Assembly: GCA_027295365.1 (NCBI GenBank) | Contig: JAPULD010000203.1 | Location: forward strand, 1-5,206 | Reading direction: 5' to 3' | Length of the DNA: 5,206 nucleotides | Source: Planctomycetota bacterium | Lineage (GTDB): Bacteria > Planctomycetota > Phycisphaerae > Phycisphaerales > SM1A02 | Part shown: one piece after another, positions 1 through 5,104 of the stretch | Layout: every line of letters begins with the position of its first letter | Numbering within the stretch: the stretch's first letter is position 1 | Made by a program: the position numbers and the translations under genes | Notes under the pieces: model-generated | What the model saw: the letters and a program-made list of their open reading frames with translations, nothing else | What the model was told of the DNA's origin: nothing | Database searches by the model: none

Positions 1-260
1 TTGACGCCGGACCACGCAACGCTCGATTCTCATGAGGCTGAAGATTGATGCGGGCGGGCGGACTCAACATCGAGATCATTGGTTCACGATTTGTCCACAT
101 CCGACAGGTCCTCCACACCATCGCCATTTCTGCTGGAAACAAGGGGGAATACTGGGTTTTATGTTCGTCTCGATTCGAGTTCCCTGATTTTTTCCCGAGT
201 CCTCCTTGAGCACACGACGAATTCCCCCCAGTCCAGTGTGCCTTTCCCTACACTGGCCAC
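1..260. other. Upstream non-coding region, no convincing gene
   Basis: I see no recognisable gene here. In + frame 1 the window opens with 15 sense codons reading LTPDHATLDSHEAED and a TGA at 46-48. This could be the end of a gene lying to the left, but it is too short to support a call. Longer open frames on either strand have low-complexity or unfamiliar translations and run into the transporter gene. An 11-bp DNA palindrome (CTCGA-T-TCGAG) sits at 169-179. A hairpin at 233-256 is listed separately. No good paired -35/-10 promoter was found for the downstream gene. TACACT at 249-254 is a possible -10 that would place the transcript start at about the GTG (261), that is, a leaderless mRNA, but it lacks a -35 partner. 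Confidence 0.5.
233..256 (+). repeat. Hairpin directly upstream of the transporter start codon
   Basis: CCAGTGTG (233-240) and TACACTGG (249-256) form an 8-pair stem: seven Watson-Crick pairs plus a G-T wobble at the loop end. The loop is the 8-nt pyrimidine run CCTTTCCC. The stem ends 4 nt before the GTG at 261, so if transcribed it fills the place where a ribosome-binding site would be, and no Shine-Dalgarno sequence is visible there. It could be an RNA element affecting initiation or a dyad operator. It overlaps the candidate -10 TACACT (249-254). Confidence 0.5.
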
Positions 261-1139
261 GTGATCGCCTCCTTGGTATCAAATGCCGGATCAGACTTCA
301 TCACCACCGCCGAGTTGGTCAGCTTTATCTTTGTTGGCCTGATCGTCGGGGTTCTGGGGGGTCTGCTGGGCATTGGCGGCTCAATCATCATGATTCCGGT
401 GCTGACGCTGATCTTCCGACACAACCAGCATCTCTCTCAAGCCGCGGCCATGATCGTCAACATCTTCGTCGCCATCCCATCCATGATCCAACATCATCGG
501 GAGAAGGCGGTTCGTTGGGATGTGGTCTGGCGGGCCATGCCCGGGGGTGTGGTGTTCATCGTCATCGGGGTCGAGTTGAGCAACGTCTTTGATGGGGAGA
601 TCCTGCAACGCTTCTTCGGGGCGTTTCTGCTGTACGTGATTTTCATGAACATCAAGCAGCTCTTCAGCAAAGGAGGCGAACCCGAGCCCCACGAACACGT
701 GATCAAGTGGTGGTCATGCGGCTTTGTGGGTATTTGCACCGGATTCAGTGCGGGTTTGCTGGGCATCGGGGGAGGGGTCATCACGGTTCCGCTCCTGCAG
801 CGAGTCTGCCGCTTGCCCTTGAGACAGAGCATCGCCACGAGCGCGGCGATCATGGTTCTGACGGCCGTGGTCGGCGCGATCCGCAAGAACCTGGTGCTGG
901 CCGACATCACCACGATCGGCGACGAGGTCCTGCGCTGGCAGGAGAGCGTTATCATTGCGGCGTGTTTCATCCCGACCGCCATGGTGGGTGGATGGCTCGG
1001 GGCGAAACTGACGCATTCAATGAAGATCCGCTACGTCCGGATCGCCTTCATCCTCCTGTTGGTCTGGGCCGCGTGGAAGATGCTGGGATTCATGGATCTG
1101 TTTGGTCAATCCGCATCGGCGTATCAGTTCGGGAATTAA
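261..1139 (+). CDS. Sulfite exporter TauE/SafE family membrane protein
   Basis: A 292-residue integral membrane protein of the TauE/SafE family (DUF81/PF01925), whose members move sulfite, sulfonates or other small organic anions across the inner membrane; the substrate here cannot be read from sequence. The family's internal duplication is plain: GLLGIGGSIIMIPVL at residues 34-48 and GLLGIGGGVITVPLL at 165-179, each within a hydrophobic segment. Other hydrophobic stretches lie at about 18-33, 62-74, 94-106, 117-131, 150-164, 190-206, 228-246 and 258-277. They are separated by a charged central loop (about 132-149, KGGEPEPHEHV). The length is normal for the family. The start is GTG 261: an in-frame TGA at 207-209 lies upstream and no ATG, GTG or TTG falls between them. 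No Shine-Dalgarno site is seen; a hairpin abuts the start. The gene converges on plsC with 24 bp between the stop codons. Confidence 0.93.
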   Translation: MIASLVSNAGSDFITTAELVSFIFVGLIVGVLGGLLGIGGSIIMIPVLTLIFRHNQHLSQAAAMIVNIFVAIPSMIQHHREKAVRWDVVWRAMPGGVVFIVIGVELSNVFDGEILQRFFGAFLLYVIFMNIKQLFSKGGEPEPHEHVIKWWSCGFVGICTGFSAGLLGIGGGVITVPLLQRVCRLPLRQSIATSAAIMVLTAVVGAIRKNLVLADITTIGDEVLRWQESVIIAACFIPTAMVGGWLGAKLTHSMKIRYVRIAFILLLVWAAWKMLGFMDLFGQSASAYQFGN

Positions 1140-1151
1140 GACGCCCAAGCC

Positions 1152-1163
1152 TCATCCGGATGA
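1152..1163. repeat. 12-bp palindrome between convergent genes
   Basis: TCATCCGGATGA is a perfect 12-bp palindrome lying exactly between the stop codons of the + strand transporter gene (1137-1139) and the - strand plsC gene (1164-1166). As RNA it would give only a 4-bp stem with a CCGG loop and no U-run, so it is not a convincing intrinsic terminator. It may be chance or a protein-binding site. No better terminator is seen in the 24-bp gap. Confidence 0.35.
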
Positions 1164-1940
1164 TCATGCTTCGGATTCGTCTTCACCCTCTTCATCGAGC
1201 TGATCATCGCGCTCCCAATAGGGAACATCCCCCGGCCCGGGAGCGGGCAATCGCCCCTTGCTCGCCTTGCGAATCTTCGCTCTCACTTCCAACCTCAGAA
1301 GTTCGATCTCCCGCTTGATCCGTTCGATCGCCGCATCGGGGCCATCCTTGATCAAGTCCTCGTAGTCGATGGGTTCACCCGCGATGCACATGACGCGGCC
1401 CCGAAGCCGGGGATATTTCATGGCTGGCGACCACGCGTCAAACGCACCATCGATGGCCAGCGGGATCACCGGGACTTTGGCCCGTTTGATCAGCAGCATC
1501 ATGCCTCGTTTGAAGGGTTTCATGGCGCCGTCTCGGGCACGAGTCCCCTCGGGAAAGATGATCATCCTATGTCCCTTCTTCAACCGATTCAGGGCTTCCT
1601 TTATGGGCCCCATCTCGCCCTTGGAGCGATCCATCGGGATGGCCTCCATGCCGGTCATGAACCAGTGACCAAACCTGGAGTCGTACAGGGACATCCGGAC
1701 CATCGGGAAGAAGGGGCGTTTGTAGACGAGAATCCCGAGGGCCATGGGGTCGAGAAACGACTGGTGGTTCGAGATGTAGATCGCCGCCCCATCAGCCGGT
1801 ATGCGATGCGCCCCCAATGTCTTGAGTCGGTAGCAGATCTTGAGATACAGCCACACTGCCACGGGACATACGGTCCACCAGAAGAAGACCTTCCACATCC
1901 CCCGACCCGGAATCCGTTTCTCATGGTCAAAGGGCATCAT
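1164..1940 (-). CDS. plsC: 1-acyl-sn-glycerol-3-phosphate acyltransferase (PlsC family)
   Basis: A 258-residue lysophospholipid acyltransferase expected to transfer an acyl group to lysophosphatidic acid at the inner membrane, giving phosphatidic acid. The family motifs appear in order: the catalytic NHxxxxD as NHQSFLD (His59, Asp64); a block II-like GMEAIPMDRS (97-106) with Arg105; the substrate-binding FPEGTR (129-134); and VPVIPLAI (156-163). One hydrophobic segment (about 16-37, rich in Trp, Phe and Val) should anchor the N-terminus. The C-terminus is a charged helix-like stretch (about 203-228) followed by a Pro/Gly linker and a very acidic tail (DEEGEDESEA). The first ATG (1940-1938) overlaps the cmk stop as ATGA, which suggests translational coupling; a second ATG follows immediately. 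Related acyltransferases with other lysolipid or ornithine-lipid substrates cannot be fully excluded. Confidence 0.94.
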   Translation of the reverse strand: MMPFDHEKRIPGRGMWKVFFWWTVCPVAVWLYLKICYRLKTLGAHRIPADGAAIYISNHQSFLDPMALGILVYKRPFFPMVRMSLYDSRFGHWFMTGMEAIPMDRSKGEMGPIKEALNRLKKGHRMIIFPEGTRARDGAMKPFKRGMMLLIKRAKVPVIPLAIDGAFDAWSPAMKYPRLRGRVMCIAGEPIDYEDLIKDGPDAAIERIKREIELLRLEVRAKIRKASKGRLPAPGPGDVPYWERDDQLDEEGEDESEA

Positions 1941-2644
1941 GCGTCAAGCACCAAATCCGGCACTTGCTGCTGAACGAGCCTGGTCAATTCATCGACAACT
2001 TCCATCAAGCCCTGGTCCGACGTATCGACCACGATCGCGCTATCAGGTTTGATCAACGGGGCCAGATCTCGGTTGGAATCGTGATGATCCCGCGCCTCGA
2101 TGTCGAGCTTGACCAGTTGTTCATCGAATACCTTCCCGGCTCTCTTGAGCTGGTCGATCCGGCGCTGGGCGCGCACCTCAACGCTGGCATCCAGATAGAA
2201 CTGCACCGTCGCATCGGGAAATACCACCGACCCCTGGTCCCGGCCTTCCGTGACCAGTCGTGGATGTCGTCGCGCGATGGCGCGTTGTTGGGTGACCAGC
2301 ATTTCTCGCACCGAGGCCTGAGCCGCGATCTGCGACACGATCTCGTTGACGTCCAGGTCCCGGATTCGCCTGGAGACGCAGCGATCATCGATATACATCC
2401 TGGGCGGATCGGTCTCCCAATCAAAACGAAGCGTGACCTTTCCCAGGGCCTTGGCCAGTGATTCGCCGTCGGTTGGCGGGATTTCCTCGTCCAGTGCGAT
2501 GATGGCGGCGCTGCGATACATCGCCCCGGTATCGAGAAACTCAAGTCCCAATCGCTCGGCCAGTCGATGGGCGACGCTGGACTTGCCTGTCCCGGCCGGG
2601 CCATCAATGGTGATGATGATCGGTTTGCCCGAGGCGTTTGCCAC
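1937..2644 (-). CDS. cmk: Cytidylate kinase (CMP/dCMP kinase)
   Basis: A 235-residue cytoplasmic kinase that phosphorylates CMP and dCMP with ATP, feeding CTP/dCTP and recycling the CMP released by phospholipid synthesis. Visible motifs are the P-loop GPAGTGKSS (15-23), the CMP-binding LDTGAMYR (37-44), EGRDQGSVVFPDA (133-145, usually GRDIGTVVFPDA), the LID arginines RRIDQL (161-166) and RDHHDSNRDLAPL (185-197) with Arg185, Asp189 and Arg192. The start is set at GTG 2644, since AGGAG (2657-2653) lies 8 nt before it and the protein then begins just before the first beta strand as in homologues. The frame stays open upstream to an ATG at 2755, but that would add 37 arginine-rich, non-homologous residues and overlap the preceding gene by 77 nt. 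It lies 34 bp after the isomerase-like gene and overlaps plsC by 4 nt. The cmk-plsC pairing is also known from other bacteria. Confidence 0.96.
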   Translation of the reverse strand: MANASGKPIIITIDGPAGTGKSSVAHRLAERLGLEFLDTGAMYRSAAIIALDEEIPPTDGESLAKALGKVTLRFDWETDPPRMYIDDRCVSRRIRDLDVNEIVSQIAAQASVREMLVTQQRAIARRHPRLVTEGRDQGSVVFPDATVQFYLDASVEVRAQRRIDQLKRAGKVFDEQLVKLDIEARDHHDSNRDLAPLIKPDSAIVVDTSDQGLMEVVDELTRLVQQQVPDLVLDA

Positions 2645-2652
2645 GATGCCTG

Positions 2653-2657
2653 CTCCT
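2653..2657 (-). promoter_or_regulatory. Ribosome-binding site that fixes the cmk start
   Basis: On the - strand AGGAG is followed by an 8-nt spacer and the GTG at 2644. It is the clearest Shine-Dalgarno site in the window. It lies in the 34-bp gap after the stop codon of the preceding gene, which is why the short form of cmk was chosen. Confidence 0.75.
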
Positions 2658-2678
2658 GGCTGTATCCAGACCCTTGAC

Positions 2679-3404
2679 TCAGTTCTCTTCTTCGAGCGCG
2701 GCTTCGAGTTGCACTCGGGCCATCTCGATGTTCTCAACGGGATCGCCTTCGCCAATGAAGTCGATGGCCAGGGTGTTGAGGAATCCCACGCTTCGAATCG
2801 CCTTCACGCATTCGGACAGGTCAAATCCCTTGTGCTGGCCTTTCTTCGTGAAACCCAGCACCGTGGCGTGGATCGCCCCGGCGTACGGCGCCAGCTTGCG
2901 CAGTGTTTCAACAGTGTTGCCGGACTCGGCGGCGTGCCCGAAATTTGGCATCGACCCAATTCTGAATCCCCCGACGCGTTTGATGAGATCGGTCAGGCGA
3001 TCGGGTGACGTGGTCAGCCCCTTGTAGGGAGCGATCAAGACGTTCAGTTCAAGCCGCTCCAGTGAAGGCATCAACGCCTTGAGTTGCGTGGAAACATTAT
3101 CAAAGGCTTCGTCCGTGTTCGGGGCATCAAAGCACAGGGAGATGGCGTTGCACCCCAGGCGATTCGCCGCGGTGGCCAGCCGTCGTACACGCGTCGCGGC
3201 TTCCGAAGCAAGTGGTTCTGGAGCTCCCAATTTGAGACCCGTATCCTCGACGAGCACCAGGCAAGGGCAGGTTGCCTTGTCGGCGCGATCTCGGAGTTGG
3301 TCAAGATCTTCCAAGCTCCAGCCGGACAACATGGAAGCGGGAACATTCACACCGCGCAGCTTCAGATGACGGTTCGCGTAGTCGGGAATATCAAGGAGTG
3401 TCAT
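2679..3404 (-). CDS. Sugar phosphate isomerase/epimerase-like TIM-barrel protein with altered metal-site residues
   Basis: A 241-residue protein resembling the xylose-isomerase-like/AP endonuclease family 2 TIM barrel (PF01261). Landmarks are GVNVP (18-22), CPCLVLVED (46-54), LNVLIAPYKGLTTSPDRL (120-137), GSMPNFGHA (150-158), APYAGAIHATVLGF (172-185) and TLAIDFIGEGDPVENI (211-226). In typical members the matching strands carry Glu (IEN), Asp (PDFGN), His (HAK) and Glu (IEYEG) as metal ligands. Here I read Ala125, Asn154, His179 and Asp215, so the metal site looks degraded and the catalytic role is uncertain. The start at ATG 3404 is chosen because the alternative ATG at 3473 would add 23 residues opening with AT-ending codons (ATT ATT CTT, TTA GCA ACT GGA TCA) unlike the rest of the gene. 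However, GAGGAG lies directly against ATG 3404, too close for an ideal ribosome site, so the longer form remains possible. It is the first gene of a likely operon with cmk and plsC. Confidence 0.75.
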   Translation of the reverse strand: MTLLDIPDYANRHLKLRGVNVPASMLSGWSLEDLDQLRDRADKATCPCLVLVEDTGLKLGAPEPLASEAATRVRRLATAANRLGCNAISLCFDAPNTDEAFDNVSTQLKALMPSLERLELNVLIAPYKGLTTSPDRLTDLIKRVGGFRIGSMPNFGHAAESGNTVETLRKLAPYAGAIHATVLGFTKKGQHKGFDLSECVKAIRSVGFLNTLAIDFIGEGDPVENIEMARVQLEAALEEEN

Positions 3405-3570
3405 CTCCTCGTTTCCGTTCGCCGCGAATTGCCGGGCAAGTGATCCAGTTGCTAACGTAAGAATAATGCTCATGACAGAAAAAATGGGGAACGGCGCATC
3501 GTCACGAGTTTAGCCACTGGGCGTTTCCGAGCAAGCCTGTCACAAACAAGGCGGCTTGATACGAGCTTCG

Positions 3571-3583
3571 CGACCAGAGGTCG
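3571..3583. repeat. Small hairpin in the divergent gap
   Basis: CGACC (3571-3575) and GGTCG (3579-3583) are perfect 5-bp arms around a 3-nt AGA loop. It is weak alone and listed because it is the first of four stems in series. Confidence 0.4.
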
Positions 3584-3606
3584 GATCAGAGAAAGATGCT
3601 CAAGGA

Positions 3607-3638
3607 GAAAACGCCGGTCCACAGGGGCCGACGTTTTC
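3607..3638. repeat. Terminator-like hairpin between divergent genes
   Basis: GAAAACG (3607-3613) pairs with CGTTTTC (3632-3638). After a single C/A mismatch (3614/3631), CGGTCC (3615-3620) pairs with GGGCCG (3625-3630), including one T-G wobble, around the tetraloop ACAG. The result is 13 pairs: a GC-rich core flanked by AAAA and TTTT, as in bidirectional intrinsic terminators. The T-run is only four long and part of the stem, so termination strength is uncertain. Read from the other strand, the mismatch becomes a G-U wobble and the wobble becomes a mismatch, so the fold gives no clue to strand. Confidence 0.6.
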
Positions 3639-3660
3639 CGGAGGGGAGAAAGATCATTGC

Positions 3661-3691
3661 GTAGATCGAGTCCTTGGATCACTCGATCTAC
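3661..3691. repeat. Perfect 11-bp inverted repeat with 9-nt loop
   Basis: GTAGATCGAGT (3661-3671) and ACTCGATCTAC (3681-3691) are exact reverse complements around CCTTGGATC. Seven loop bases, CTTGGAT (3673-3679), are complementary to ATCCAAG at 3701-3707, nine bases past the stem. This allows an H-type pseudoknot with one-nucleotide junctions on either side of the loop helix. An alternative fold pairs ATCAC (3678-3682) with GTGAT (3693-3697). It could equally be a DNA operator for a dimeric regulator. Confidence 0.65.
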
Positions 3692-3711
3692 TGTGATGAT
3701 ATCCAAGATCC

Positions 3712-3727
3712 TTGATTTTGCAATCAA
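3712..3727. repeat. Small hairpin after the 11-bp inverted repeat
   Basis: TTGATT (3712-3717) and AATCAA (3722-3727) form a 6-bp AT-rich stem with a TTGC loop. No U-run follows it on either strand. It is the last of the four stems in the gap. Confidence 0.4.
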
Positions 3728-3857
3728 AAACGCCGATTCATTTACCCAGCTTGACAGGTTTGAGCTTTCAAGTCGTTGTCTAAGTGGAAGTTCCATTCTC
3801 CCGCCAGGGATTGAGTAATCCACAAACGATCCGCATTCTCGACCTCTTCAGGGCATC

Positions 3858-3885
3858 TTGCCGGACGAGTTCGGATGATTATCAT
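3858..3885 (+). promoter_or_regulatory. Putative sigma70-like promoter of gcvH
   Basis: TTGCCG (3858-3863, 4 of 6 to TTGACA) and TATCAT (3880-3885, 5 of 6 to TATAAT) are separated by 16 bp. A transcript would start near 3892, giving a leader of about 54 nt before the gcvH ATG. It is the best paired -35/-10 I found in the gap, but matches of this quality also occur by chance. Confidence 0.4.
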
Positions 3886-3945
3886 GTCCCGTCCATCCTC
3901 TTCGCGACCAAGCACCTCGACGGTATCACCTGGAGAACCAAGACC

Positions 3946-4326
3946 ATGCCCGATATGAGCGATTGCCGATTTACCGACTCCCACGAATGGTTTCATGTGG
4001 AAGGCGACATCGTCACGATCGGCATCTCGCAATATGCAGCCAACGAATTGACGGATATCACATACGTCGAGATGAAAGGCGTGGGCGAATCCATCGAACC
4101 CGGGGACAACGCAGGCGAGGTTGAGTCGGTGAAGACCACCGCCGATGTCTTTTGTCCCTTCGGTGGCGAGGTCATCGAAGTCAACGATGCGCTGACCGAC
4201 GAGCCGGGCAAGGTCAATACCGACCCGTTCGGCGAAGGCTGGCTGTCAAAGATCCGAACCGCCGACGTTTCGCCATCCGAGACGTTGATGGACGCGGACA
4301 CCTACCAAGACAAGTACCCGGTGTGA
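3946..4326 (+). CDS. gcvH: Glycine cleavage system H protein
   Basis: A 126-residue lipoyl carrier protein, normal family length. Its lipoyl arm shuttles the aminomethyl group between the P, T and L proteins of the cytoplasmic glycine cleavage system. The N-terminal signature FTDSHEWFHVEGDIVTIGIS (9-28) and the lipoylation motif GEVESVKTTADVFCPFGGEV (58-76 region) are clear, with Lys63 as the lipoyl-lysine. The C-terminal NTDPFGEGWLSKI (91-103) is also typical. The start is ATG 3946, with GGAG (3932-3935) 10 nt upstream; ATG 3955 is an alternative. The frame is open back to a GTG at 3784, but those 54 residues do not look like GcvH and overlap the promoter. No gcvT, gcvP or lpd is visible in the window. 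The ABC ATPase gene follows after 16 bp and is probably co-transcribed. Confidence 0.96.
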   Translation: MPDMSDCRFTDSHEWFHVEGDIVTIGISQYAANELTDITYVEMKGVGESIEPGDNAGEVESVKTTADVFCPFGGEVIEVNDALTDEPGKVNTDPFGEGWLSKIRTADVSPSETLMDADTYQDKYPV

Positions 4327-4342
4327 TGACGAGTCTGATGTC

Positions 4343-5104
4343 GTGAGTGACAACTCAACCCAACCCAATGGAGCGATTCGACTCAAGGGAGTCACCAAGA
4401 ACTATCATCTTGGCAAACGGGTCGTTCCTGCGCTCAAGGGGATCGACCTGGAAATCATCGACCCGGGTTTTTATGCCATCATGGGTCCATCCGGAAGTGG
4501 CAAGAGCACCTTGTTGCACCTGTTGGCCGCCTTGGATCGCCCCGATGCCGGTTCGATCGAATTGGATGGCGTTCGTATCGATACGCTCAACGAAACACAA
4601 CTCACCCAGTTTCGTCGTCATCAGATTGGCATTGTCTTCCAGCAGTACAACCTCATCTCAACCATGAGTGCATTGGACAATGTCACGTTACCCGCTCTGC
4701 TTGATGGCATGCCCAGAAAACAGAGGTATGAAAAAGGGATGAAGCTGCTCGAGTCGCTGGGGTTGACTGATCGTGCCGATCATCGTCCCGATGCACTCTC
4801 GGGAGGCGAACAACAACGCATCGCCATCGGTCGGGCGATTCTCTTCGAGCCTTCAATCCTCTTCGCCGACGAGCCGACCGGCAACCTTGATTCCGAGACC
4901 AGCGAGCAGGTCTGGAAACTCCTGCATGATCTGGCGAACCAACAGGACATGACCGTGATCATGGTCACCCACGAGCCCGTCGCGGCGATGCATTGCGAAA
5001 AAGCCTTTATTCTCCGAGATGGACGAATCCTTCGAACGATTGATATTCATGATGGGATCGATATCGGCGAGTTGGCAACTCGCTTGCTCCAGCCTGACGG
5101 GTAA
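4343..5104 (+). CDS. ABC transporter ATP-binding protein, LolD/MacB type
   Basis: A 253-residue cytoplasmic ATPase that should power a partner permease of the MacB/LolCE/FtsX-like class. All ABC motifs are intact: Walker A GPSGSGKST (48-56), Q-loop in VFQQYNLI (98-105), signature LSGGEQQR (152-159), Walker B and catalytic Glu in ILFADEPTGNLD (172-183, Glu177), D-loop and switch His210 in VTHE. The phrase ADEPTGNLDS and the short single-domain length favour the lipoprotein-release/macrolide-export subfamily; the cargo cannot be told. The start is GTG 4343, which gives a normal N-terminus (SDNSTQPNGAIRLKGVTKNY). No strong Shine-Dalgarno site precedes it. The permease frame starts inside its 3' end. 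'LolD' is a reasonable guess, but the gene symbol is left blank because the subfamily is broad. Confidence 0.95.
   Translation: MSDNSTQPNGAIRLKGVTKNYHLGKRVVPALKGIDLEIIDPGFYAIMGPSGSGKSTLLHLLAALDRPDAGSIELDGVRIDTLNETQLTQFRRHQIGIVFQQYNLISTMSALDNVTLPALLDGMPRKQRYEKGMKLLESLGLTDRADHRPDALSGGEQQRIAIGRAILFEPSILFADEPTGNLDSETSEQVWKLLHDLANQQDMTVIMVTHEPVAAMHCEKAFILRDGRILRTIDIHDGIDIGELATRLLQPDG

Larger units (their letters stand above)
3405..3945. other. Divergent intergenic region with clustered inverted repeats, no convincing gene
   Basis: This gap of about 540 bp separates the - strand isomerase/cmk/plsC cluster from the + strand gcvH/ABC group. Open frames exist on both strands but show no familiar protein. 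The - strand frame at 3823-3470 (117 codons) has mixed, non-GC-biased third positions and an arginine- and leucine-rich translation, and it reads straight through the hairpins. The region contains four inverted repeats between 3571 and 3727, a 9-nt direct repeat (GAGAAAGAT at 3589-3597 and 3646-3654), an isolated perfect TTGACA at 3751-3756 without a good -10 partner, and a likely gcvH promoter at 3858-3885. I looked for glycine-riboswitch, tRNA and other familiar RNA signatures and recognised none. Confidence 0.6.

Noticed and set aside
261..1318. Long alternative-frame and antisense open frames over the transporter gene (for example 707-1318 + and 494-982 -)
   Set aside because: Their translations are low-complexity shadows of a GC-biased gene, while the 261-1139 frame has clear TauE/SafE repeats.
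2645..2755. 37-codon N-terminal extension of cmk from ATG 2755
   Set aside because: It overlaps the preceding gene by 77 nt, is unlike Cmk, and a good AGGAG site marks GTG 2644 instead.
3405..3473. 23-residue N-terminal extension of the isomerase-like protein, considered as a signal peptide
   Set aside because: It lacks a basic n-region before the hydrophobic stretch, and its first codons are AT-ending unlike the rest of the gene. The longer start is still possible but less likely.
3751..3786. Perfect -35 consensus TTGACA at 3751 as a promoter
   Set aside because: No acceptable -10 hexamer lies 16-18 bp downstream on the + strand, so the match is probably chance.
3470..3823. 117-codon - strand frame ending in an ATGA overlap with the ATG at 3473
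   Set aside because: No recognisable protein, arginine-rich translation, third codon positions without the GC bias of the neighbours, and it runs through the inverted repeats. The ATGA overlap could be chance. It would gain support if relatives keep the frame.
3784..3945. 54-codon N-terminal extension of gcvH from GTG 3784
   Set aside because: GcvH normally begins close to the FTDSHEW motif; the extension is not GcvH-like and covers a likely promoter, while ATG 3946 has a GGAG at suitable distance.
3571..3945. Glycine riboswitch upstream of gcvH
   Set aside because: The context invites it, but I could not find the conserved core of a glycine aptamer, single or tandem, in the gap; the stems seen do not match its architecture. 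An Rfam scan would be decisive.
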